This document shows positions 1 to 5,572 of a stretch of DNA of 7,047 bases, one piece after another (within the stretch, counting starts at the first letter, position 1; the number at the start of each line of letters is the position of its first letter). This DNA is from Acidimicrobiia bacterium (GTDB taxonomy: Bacteria > Actinomycetota > Acidimicrobiia > Acidimicrobiales > JACDCH01): NCBI GenBank assembly GCA_013694495.1, contig JACDCH010000401.1, forward strand, positions 1-7,047. The letters are read 5' to 3'. Both the position numbers and the translations under genes were made by a program. Under the pieces are notes generated by a model that saw nothing but the letters and a program-made list of their open reading frames with translations, searched no databases and had not been told where the DNA came from.

Positions 1-1330
1 GGGCCCGGGCCCGGGCCACGACCTGGCGGCCCGCTGACGCGACATCGCCCAGGTTGGCGAGCTCGCTCCCGCTGGCGGCGACCAGCACGCCGTCGACCGT
101 CGTGCCCTGGATCACGTCGATCAGGTCCGGCGTGGCCCCGGTGAACACATCGGCCAGGCCAGGCTCGCCGGCGGCGCCGAGGTAGCGGTGGATCATGGGT
201 CGGCGGAAGTCGCAGCCGAGCACGAGCACGCTGCGGCCGGCCTCGGCGAAGCCGGCGGCCAAGTTCGCCACGGTCGTGGTCTTGCCGTCGCCCGGCTCCG
301 GGGAGGTGACGAGCACGACCCGGGGCTCGGCCCCGTCCCCCCCGTCCCGGGGCCGGGATCCGCCGCCGGCGAGCACCAGCGTGGGCATGAGGAGCAGCGA
401 TGCCCGCAGGCTCCGGTACGACTCCGTGAGCGCCGACGCCGGTTCGGTGATCGTCACGATCTCGTGCTCGCCGCCCGTGACCGCGTCGGGGATCTCGGCC
501 ACGACGGGGAGCCCGAACGCCTCCTCGACCTGCTCCCGGGTGTAGAGGCGGGGATCGACGCGCTCCACGAGGAGGATCGCCCCCGCCCCCAGCAGCAGCC
601 CCAGGACGAACCCGATGGCAGCCCGCGCAGGCCGGCTCCGGGGCGCCTCGAACCCGCCGTCCGCCGGCGCCGCCAGGTCGGCGTCGGCGGGCTCGAGCAC
701 CAGATACCCCGCCGACGGCGCCGGTTGGTTCGCCAACGACTCCTGGGTGGTGAGCGCCGTGCCGTACTGCGTGAGCTTGGCGTCGCGCCGCGCGACCAGC
801 AGCTCCGTCGGTTCCTCGCCGTCCTCGGCCTCCCTGATCTCGCGCTGCAGGTCGTCGATGTCGGACTGCAGGCGCTCGACATCGGCCGTCGCGTTGCTGA
901 TCGCGTCCTGGGTCTGGGCCTGGGCCTGCTCGCCGAGGTAGGCGAGGGTCTCCTCCACGACGGCGTTGGCGAGGGCGGCCGCCGCCTCGGGCGAGTCGCC
1001 GGTGGCCGTGATCGTCATCGTGCCCACGGCCTCGTCGAGCTCGAACTCGAGGCCGCGGGCGAGGACCAAGGGGTTGCCCTGGAAGTCGACCCGGTCGGCG
1101 ACCCGGCGGGGGACCTCGCCGGTCTTCATGAACAGCTGCACCGTGGCCAGAGCCTGGGGGGCGGCGGCCTGCGCATCGCGCACGACGGTGGTGTCGGCCC
1201 GGTAGCGCACGATCTCGGCGCCGTTGTCGCCCGGGGCGGTCACCCACGCTGCGGTCGCGGCGATCAGGACGGATGCCACGAGGAGCCGCCACCGCCGGCG
1301 GAGAAGTCTGAGGTACTCGATCGGCTCCAC
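1..1330 (-). CDS. Wzz-type chain-length determinant fused to BY-kinase (partial, C-terminus off left edge)
   Basis: This is a membrane polysaccharide co-polymerase fused to a cytoplasmic bacterial tyrosine kinase, the fused form common in Gram-positives and actinobacteria; it should regulate length or assembly of the exported glycan. About 443 residues are visible, starting at GTG 1330 (MEPIEYLRLLRRRW, a typical Wzz N-terminus). Transmembrane helix 1 is near residues 17-32. An extracytoplasmic region follows with a coiled coil near 150-185 (VERLQSDIDDLQREIREAE). A Pro-rich segment precedes transmembrane helix 2 (about 237-256). The kinase begins near 270, with Walker A GDGKTT at 347-352 (Lys350) and Walker A' LGCDFRRP at 371-378. 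The first Asp of the usual DxDxR is Gly372 here; Asp374 and Arg376 remain. Walker B and the C-terminal tyrosine cluster would lie beyond the edge. The gene starts 57 bases after the dehydrogenase stop, on the same strand. No clear Shine-Dalgarno is seen, but a TACGAT box lies 11 bases upstream. Family certain; kinase activity unproven. Confidence 0.9.
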   Translation of the reverse strand, partial: MEPIEYLRLLRRRWRLLVASVLIAATAAWVTAPGDNGAEIVRYRADTTVVRDAQAAAPQALATVQLFMKTGEVPRRVADRVDFQGNPLVLARGLEFELDEAVGTMTITATGDSPEAAAALANAVVEETLAYLGEQAQAQTQDAISNATADVERLQSDIDDLQREIREAEDGEEPTELLVARRDAKLTQYGTALTTQESLANQPAPSAGYLVLEPADADLAAPADGGFEAPRSRPARAAIGFVLGLLLGAGAILLVERVDPRLYTREQVEEAFGLPVVAEIPDAVTGGEHEIVTITEPASALTESYRSLRASLLLMPTLVLAGGGSRPRDGGDGAEPRVVLVTSPEPGDGKTTTVANLAAGFAEAGRSVLVLGCDFRRPMIHRYLGAAGEPGLADVFTGATPDLIDVIQGTTVDGVLVAASGSELANLGDVASAGRQVVARARA

Positions 1331-1341
1331 GTCAGCGGCCG

Positions 1342-1347
1342 ATCGTA
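1342..1347 (-). promoter_or_regulatory. Candidate -10 box (TACGAT) for the Wzz/BY-kinase gene
   Basis: Reading the minus strand, TACGAT (1347 to 1342) fits the actinobacterial TANNNT -10 consensus and ends 11 bases before the GTG at 1330. Transcription from it would start near 1335 and give a leader of only about five bases. This fits the lack of a Shine-Dalgarno there. No convincing -35 is seen at 16-18 bases. It would let the kinase gene be expressed apart from the upstream operon, but a six-base match in a 57-base gap can arise by chance. Confidence 0.3.
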
Positions 1348-1387
1348 CCGGCGGCCCGGGCGGCGACCGGGTGCACGCCGGCCGCGG

Positions 1388-2698
1388 TCACAGCACCTCG
1401 ACGTCGGCGTCGTGGTCGATGTGCCGGGTGGCGTTGCGGGCGTCGAACACGAACGAGGCGTGCTCGAGGATCCCCGGGAGGTCGTAGGCGCGATGGGGAG
1501 TGAGGAGCAGGACGGCGTCGGCCGAGGCAAGGGCGCGGTCGTCGAGGCGGGCCCGGCGCAGCCGGAGCCCTTTCTGGTCGACCCGGGCCACGTAGGGGTC
1601 GTGGAACCGGACGTCGGCGCCCCGGGCCGCGAGGTGGGCCAGCACGTGCACGGCGGCCGACTCCCGGATGTCGCCCACGTCGGGCTTGTAGGTGACCCCC
1701 AGGGCCAGCACGTGGGCGCCCTGCACCGCGATGCCCCGGCGGTTGAGGGCGTCGCCGATGCGCCGGGCGACGTAGTCGGGCATCTGGTCGTTGACGTCGG
1801 CCGCGAGCTCCACGAGCCGGAAGGGACGGCCGGTGTCGCGCCGGGTCTGCCAGGTGAGGTAGGCGGGATCGAGGGGGATGCAGTGGCCACCGACCCCTGG
1901 TCCCGGTTCGAAGCGCTGGAAGCCGAACGGCTTCGTGGCCGCCGCGTCGATGACCTCCCAGGTATCGATGCCCTGGTCCGCGCACAGCTGGGCGAGCTCG
2001 TTCACCAGCGCGATGTTGACCATGCGGTAGGTGTTCTCCAACAGCTTCGCCAGCTCGGCGGCACGACAACTCGACACCCGGTGGACCTCTTCGACGAGGT
2101 GGCCGTAGAACGCGGCAGCAGCATCGCCAGCGGCCTCGGTGTGGCCGCCGACCACCCTCGGCACCGCCGCGAACCCGAAGTCGGTGTCACCCGGGTTGAC
2201 CCGCTCGGGCGAGTAGGCGAGGAGGAAGTCGCGGCCGGAGCGCAGACCTCCGGCTTCCAGCAGGGGGCAGACGAGCTGTTCGGTGGTGCCCGGGTAGGTC
2301 GTCGACTCGAGCACGACGAGGGTGGCGGGGTGCAAGCGCTCGCCCACGGACCGGGCGGCCGCCTCGACCGCGGAGAGGTCGGGCCGGTGGTCGACGAGCG
2401 GCGTGGGCACGCAGATGAGGACGACATCGGCGCCAGACACGGCGTCGAAGTCGGTCGCGAACGAAAGGCGACCGCTCACCACGCCGGCCCTGAACGCCGG
2501 CTTCGAGACCCCGGCGACGACGCAGCGGCCCCGGGCGAGGGCCCGCACCCGGTCCTCGTCGCGGTCGATCGCGGTCACGGCGAAGCCGGCCACGGCCGCG
2601 GCAGCGGCCACGGACAGGCCTACGTAACCGGCACCGACGACCGCGACCCGGCCTTCACCCGCCGTCAGCCGCGCCTGAAGGGTGCTGCCCCGAGCCAC
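1388..2698 (-). CDS. Nucleotide-sugar 6-dehydrogenase, WbpA/WecC type (UDP-N-acetylhexosamine dehydrogenase)
   Basis: This cytoplasmic enzyme oxidises C6 of a UDP-sugar to a carboxylate in two NAD-dependent steps, supplying a uronic acid for the glycan. The protein has 436 residues, normal for the family. An N-terminal Rossmann motif VAVVGAGYVG lies at about 18-27. The central region has ESTTYPGTTEQ, YSPERVNPGD and the helix LLENTYRMVNIALVNELA. The catalytic cysteine is Cys273 in PGPGVGGHCIPLDP, and a C-terminal UDP-binding domain carries GVTYKPDVGDIRES. The ENTYRMVNIA helix and the FEPGPGVGGHCIP box resemble UDP-GlcNAc/ManNAc dehydrogenases (WbpA, WecC) rather than classical UDP-glucose dehydrogenases, which usually have a NAFLATKIS-like helix. 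UDP-GlcNAc is therefore the favoured substrate, by inference; UDP-glucose is the alternative. The GTG start at 2698 lies 14 bases after the dehydratase stop with only a weak purine run before it, so the gene is probably co-transcribed and translationally coupled with the dehydratase gene. Confidence 0.9.
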   Translation of the reverse strand: MARGSTLQARLTAGEGRVAVVGAGYVGLSVAAAAAVAGFAVTAIDRDEDRVRALARGRCVVAGVSKPAFRAGVVSGRLSFATDFDAVSGADVVLICVPTPLVDHRPDLSAVEAAARSVGERLHPATLVVLESTTYPGTTEQLVCPLLEAGGLRSGRDFLLAYSPERVNPGDTDFGFAAVPRVVGGHTEAAGDAAAAFYGHLVEEVHRVSSCRAAELAKLLENTYRMVNIALVNELAQLCADQGIDTWEVIDAAATKPFGFQRFEPGPGVGGHCIPLDPAYLTWQTRRDTGRPFRLVELAADVNDQMPDYVARRIGDALNRRGIAVQGAHVLALGVTYKPDVGDIRESAAVHVLAHLAARGADVRFHDPYVARVDQKGLRLRRARLDDRALASADAVLLLTPHRAYDLPGILEHASFVFDARNATRHIDHDADVEVL

Positions 2699-2712
2699 GT
2701 TCGAATCCGACG

Positions 2713-4581
2713 TCAGCGGGACTGGTCGAGGGCGACCGGGTTGGTCTCGGGCGGCGCCGAGACCAGCGAGAAGAGCAGGTCGCGGACCTCGTCATCGCGG
2801 GCATGGAGGGCCAGGCGATGGAGCCGGTCCGCTCCGGTCGACAGGACGGCGACATCGACGGGTTGCGCATCGAGGCGCGAGATCGAGGGATGCAGCGTCG
2901 GCATGAGGGCCTCGGCCTCCGTGTGGAGCTCCTCGTTGAGCTTCTCGCCCGGCCGCGTACCCGTCACCAGGATCTCGATGTCGGCGCCGACTCGGCGGCC
3001 GGAGAGGCGGATCATGCGCTCCGCCAGGTCGTAGATGCGCACCGGCTGGCCCATGTCGAGCACGAAGACGTCTCCGCCGGTCGCCAGGACCATCGCCTGG
3101 AGCACCAGCTGCACCGCCTCCTCGATCGACATGAAGTACCGGGTCATGCGGCGATCGGTGACCGTCACCGGCCCGCCGGTTGCGATCTGGCGCATGAACG
3201 TCGGGATCACGCTGCCCCGGCTGCCCAGCACGTTGCCGAACCGCACGGAACACCAGCGCGCGTCCTCGGGTGCGGACGTGAGCACCAGCTGCTCGCCGAT
3301 GCGCTTCGACGCTCCCATCACGCTCGACGGCTCCACGGCCTTGTCGGTGGAGATGAAGACCAGCCGGGACACGCCGCTCTCACGGCAGGCCTCGAGCACG
3401 TTCTGCGTGCCCACCACGTTGGTGGCGACGGCCTCACAGGGGTGCGCCTCGAGGAGGGGGACGTGCTTGTGGGCGGCGGCGTGGAAGACGATCTCGGGCC
3501 GGTGCTCGCGGAACACCCGCTGCATGCGGTCGCGGCTGCGGACGTCGGCCAGCACCTGCACGACCGGTGTGGCGATCGTGCCGGCGACATCGTGGAGGTG
3601 GGTCTCGTCGTGGTCGAGGAGCAGAAGCGCCGCGGGCTCGCAGCCCGCCACCTGGCGGGCGATCTCGGATCCGATCGAACCACCGGCCCCCGTGATGAGC
3701 ACGCGGCGCCCGTGGAGGAGCTGGCGGACGGCGTCGAGGTCCGTGACCACCTCGGTGCGCCCGAGGAGGTCGTCGATGTTGACGTCGCGCATGTCGCGGA
3801 GCGAGATGCCGGCACTGATCCGCCGCTGCATGTCCGGGACGATCTTGAGGCTGATCCCCGCGGCCTCGGCTGCCCGGGAGGCCGACTGCACCACTTCCGT
3901 CGTCACGGAGCTCATGGCCAGGACCGCCTGGTGGGCGTCGGCCGCCTTGGCCACCTCGGGCAGTCGGGCGATGTCACCGCGAACCACGAGGCCCATGACC
4001 GATCGGCCATGCAACCGGGGGTCGGGGTCGAGCACCGCCACCGGCCGGAAGCCCATCTGCGGGTGCCGCAACATCTCGCCGATCAAGGCGGCGCCGGCGT
4101 CCCGTCCACCGATGACCACGACGCGGAGCCCGCTGACCTCCTCGCGGGTCCGACGGAAGGAGAAGAGACGGCTCTGGAACCGCACCGCACCGCAGAGGAA
4201 CAAGCCCAGGCCGGTGCCGAAGACCACCACAGACAGCGGCGCCGAGTAGTCCGTTCGGACCAGTTCGAGGGTGAGCAGCACACCGCCGGCCGAGGCGCCG
4301 GCTCCGATCAGGCGCTGGGCCTCCTTCATCGACGCGTGACGCCAGACGTGGCCGTAGAGCCCCCACGCCTTGAACGAGAGGATGCAGCACGCCAGCGCGA
4401 AAGGCAGGAACCCTCGGAAGTCGCGCCAGTGGCTGGCCGGCACCGCTCCGTCGAACCGCAGCAGGAGCGTGATCGCGTAGGCGGACGCCAGGAGGACCGC
4501 GTCGAGCGCGCCCAGCGCCAGGTCCGACCGCATCCGGACCGCGGCCTTGGCGAGGCGCGTCCACGCCGGCGTGCCGCTCAT
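2713..4581 (-). CDS. Membrane-anchored UDP-N-acetylhexosamine 4,6-dehydratase, CapD/WbpM/PglF family
   Basis: This enzyme converts UDP-GlcNAc to a UDP-4-keto-6-deoxy sugar, the entry point to 6-deoxy-HexNAc residues such as QuiNAc or FucNAc. It has 622 residues from ATG 4581, the usual length for the large membrane form. Four transmembrane helices lie at about 20-37, 48-65, 79-98 and 103-122. A first Rossmann-like domain starts at VVVIGGRDAG (about 145). The catalytic SDR domain starts with TGAGGSIG at 297-304. The active site reads STDK (411-414) followed by VMGASKR with Met422 and Lys426: Met replaces the usual SDR Tyr, the S-M-K arrangement known from WbpM. RFGNVLGSRGSVIPTF and TRPGEKLNEEL are family signatures. 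The open frame extends upstream to 4977, but that part overlaps the divergent permease gene and looks non-coding. ATG 4581 puts helix 1 near the N-terminus as expected; its Shine-Dalgarno is weak. It is the first gene of the leftward operon. Confidence 0.93.
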   Translation of the reverse strand: MSGTPAWTRLAKAAVRMRSDLALGALDAVLLASAYAITLLLRFDGAVPASHWRDFRGFLPFALACCILSFKAWGLYGHVWRHASMKEAQRLIGAGASAGGVLLTLELVRTDYSAPLSVVVFGTGLGLFLCGAVRFQSRLFSFRRTREEVSGLRVVVIGGRDAGAALIGEMLRHPQMGFRPVAVLDPDPRLHGRSVMGLVVRGDIARLPEVAKAADAHQAVLAMSSVTTEVVQSASRAAEAAGISLKIVPDMQRRISAGISLRDMRDVNIDDLLGRTEVVTDLDAVRQLLHGRRVLITGAGGSIGSEIARQVAGCEPAALLLLDHDETHLHDVAGTIATPVVQVLADVRSRDRMQRVFREHRPEIVFHAAAHKHVPLLEAHPCEAVATNVVGTQNVLEACRESGVSRLVFISTDKAVEPSSVMGASKRIGEQLVLTSAPEDARWCSVRFGNVLGSRGSVIPTFMRQIATGGPVTVTDRRMTRYFMSIEEAVQLVLQAMVLATGGDVFVLDMGQPVRIYDLAERMIRLSGRRVGADIEILVTGTRPGEKLNEELHTEAEALMPTLHPSISRLDAQPVDVAVLSTGADRLHRLALHARDDEVRDLLFSLVSAPPETNPVALDQSR

Positions 4582-4656
4582 CGGTGTTCCGCTGCCGATC
4601 GGCCCTTCACCACTGCTCGCTCCGCCCCGCTGCCCCCGGAAAATGGTGGCTGACCC

Positions 4657-4685
4657 AAGGTAGCGCCACTGTGCGTGGCCGTCCA
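4657..4685 (-). promoter_or_regulatory. Candidate promoter of the leftward dehydratase-dehydrogenase-kinase operon
   Basis: On the minus strand, TGGACG (4685 to 4680, four of six bases of TTGACA) is followed after exactly 17 bases by TACCTT (4662 to 4657, a TANNNT -10 box). Transcription would start near 4650 and give a leader of about 70 bases before the ATG at 4581. Box quality, ideal spacing and position in the only sizeable intergenic gap support it. No operator or riboswitch fold is recognised in the leader. Confidence 0.42.
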
Positions 4686-4707
4686 TGGGCCGGACAGCCC
4701 CGTGCCC

Positions 4708-4713
4708 TACCGT
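4708..4713 (+). promoter_or_regulatory. Candidate -10 box (TACCGT) giving a leaderless exporter transcript
   Basis: TACCGT matches TANNNT and ends seven bases before the ATG at 4721, the spacing expected if transcription starts at the A of the start codon. The permease start has no Shine-Dalgarno, which fits a leaderless mRNA, common in actinobacteria. A -35 box with good match is not seen; the expected site near 4685-4690 reads ATGGGC and abuts the opposing promoter's -35. Confidence 0.35.
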
Positions 4714-4720
4714 CGCACCG

Positions 4721-5572
4721 ATGACCGTCGCCGATGACCTCACGGACGGTCCACCGCCCGAGTTGCGCTTTCGGCGGCGCGTCAGCCTGGTCGCGTCGAT
4801 CCGGGCGGTTTGGGCGGTTCGTGAGCTCGTGCGAACCCTGGCCGAGAGAGATCTCCGGGCCCGATACAAGCAGGCCGTGCTCGGCTTCGCCTGGGCGGTG
4901 GTGCCGACGATCGCCAGCGTCGTCCTGTTCACCGTGCTCTTCGACCGCGTCGCCGAGATCGACACCGGCGGAGCCACGTATGCCCTCTTCGCCTACTTCG
5001 GGGTCCTGACGTGGAGCTTCTTCTCGAACTGCGTCAACATCGGCGGGAACAGCCTCGTCGGCAACGTCGCCATCCTCAACAAGGTGGCGTGCCCCCGCGA
5101 GGTTTTCCCGCTCACCGCGGTCGTCACCGCGTCGGTCGACTGGCTGGTCGCCGCGGTCACCGGGGTGCTGCTCTTCCTCGTGCTGGCCGAAGCCCCCCAC
5201 GTCCAGGTGCTCTGGCTCCCCGTCTACCTGGCCCTGCAGCTCACCTTCACCATCGGCGTCGTGCTCCTCCTCTCCTCGGTGATCGTGTTCCTCCGCGACC
5301 TGCGCCACGCCCTCCCCCTGCTGCTCCAGCTCGGGCTGTTCGCCACGCCGGTGGTCTGGAACCTCCGGTCGATACAAGGCGGCGGCCGGGTGGCGTATGC
5401 GGCCTTCAACCCGCTGGGCACCGTCATCGACGGCCTCCGGAGCACGGCCCTGCTCGGCCATTCGCCGGACTGGCAGCTGGTGGGCGTGTCGACCGTCACC
5501 AGCGTCACGCTCCTGTTCTTCTCGTATTGGGTGTTCAAGCGACTCGAGCCGGGGATCGCCGATGTCGCCTGA
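4721..5572 (+). CDS. wzm: Wzm-type ABC-2 polysaccharide/O-antigen export permease
   Basis: This is the membrane subunit of a two-component ABC exporter that moves undecaprenyl- or lipid-linked glycan across the cytoplasmic membrane. It has 283 residues from ATG 4721. An amphipathic N-terminal segment leads to RARYKQAVLGFAWAVVPT (46-63), a family hallmark (usually RYRxxxLGxxW). About six transmembrane segments lie near 53-80, 88-110, 129-155, 159-184, 195-213 and 253-272. The late motifs FATPVVW and NPLGTVIDGLR are typical of Wzm/TagG/RfbA permeases. A further in-frame ATG at 4685 would add 12 residues but would lie inside the opposing promoter region. ATG 4721 is preferred for length and for the TANNNT box seven bases before it. 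The stop overlaps the ATPase start by 11 bases, so the pair is almost surely co-translated. TagG-like teichoic acid or another glycan as cargo cannot be excluded. Confidence 0.92.
   Translation: MTVADDLTDGPPPELRFRRRVSLVASIRAVWAVRELVRTLAERDLRARYKQAVLGFAWAVVPTIASVVLFTVLFDRVAEIDTGGATYALFAYFGVLTWSFFSNCVNIGGNSLVGNVAILNKVACPREVFPLTAVVTASVDWLVAAVTGVLLFLVLAEAPHVQVLWLPVYLALQLTFTIGVVLLLSSVIVFLRDLRHALPLLLQLGLFATPVVWNLRSIQGGGRVAYAAFNPLGTVIDGLRSTALLGHSPDWQLVGVSTVTSVTLLFFSYWVFKRLEPGIADVA
5562..5572 (+). other. 11-base permease/ATPase gene overlap
   Basis: The ATPase ATG (5562-5564) precedes the permease TGA (5570-5572) in another frame. This overlap implies translational coupling and near 1:1 subunit production, as expected for a transporter of two permease and two ATPase chains. 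Confidence 0.85.

Larger units (their letters stand above)
4582..4720. promoter_or_regulatory. Divergent intergenic region between dehydratase and exporter genes
   Basis: This 139-base gap is the only sizeable non-coding stretch in the window. It separates the start codons of two divergent operons and contains the only relatively A/T-rich patch nearby (around 4639-4645). The candidate leftward promoter and the candidate exporter -10 box lie within about 60 bases of each other. I found no clear inverted-repeat operator, small ORF with coding character, or RNA structure that I would defend. Confidence 0.7.

Noticed and set aside
1..17. Tandem GGGCCC hexamers at the left edge, suggesting a repeat or hairpin.
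   Set aside because: They encode alternating Ala-Arg in a kinase-domain helix (VVARARA), fit codon bias, and are under three units long, so coding constraint explains them.
1349..1369. A GC-rich palindromic run (around CGGCCCGGGC) between the dehydrogenase and kinase genes, considered as a terminator.
   Set aside because: The symmetry is short and self-overlapping, there is no U-tract, and such palindromes are common at this base composition.
2590..2612. A GCCGCGGCAGCGGCC-like inverted/repetitive stretch.
   Set aside because: It lies inside the dehydrogenase Rossmann helix and encodes an Ala run (SVAAAAAVAGF); repeated Ala codons account for it.
188..3034. A 948-codon open frame on the plus strand spanning antisense to three genes.
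   Set aside because: Its translation is biased to Gly, Arg, His, Asp, Glu and Val without any recognisable domain, and it lies opposite conserved dehydratase, dehydrogenase and Wzz/kinase genes. Long antisense frames are expected in DNA with GC-rich third codon positions.
2803..4653. A 616-codon plus-strand open frame opposite the dehydratase gene.
   Set aside because: Same compositional artefact: no motifs, and the opposite strand encodes a full, motif-complete CapD-family protein.
4582..4977. A 132-residue N-terminal extension of the dehydratase open frame.
   Set aside because: It would overlap the divergent permease by 257 bases, carries low-complexity Thr/Arg/Ser-rich sequence, and is not needed for the family's normal length or membrane topology.
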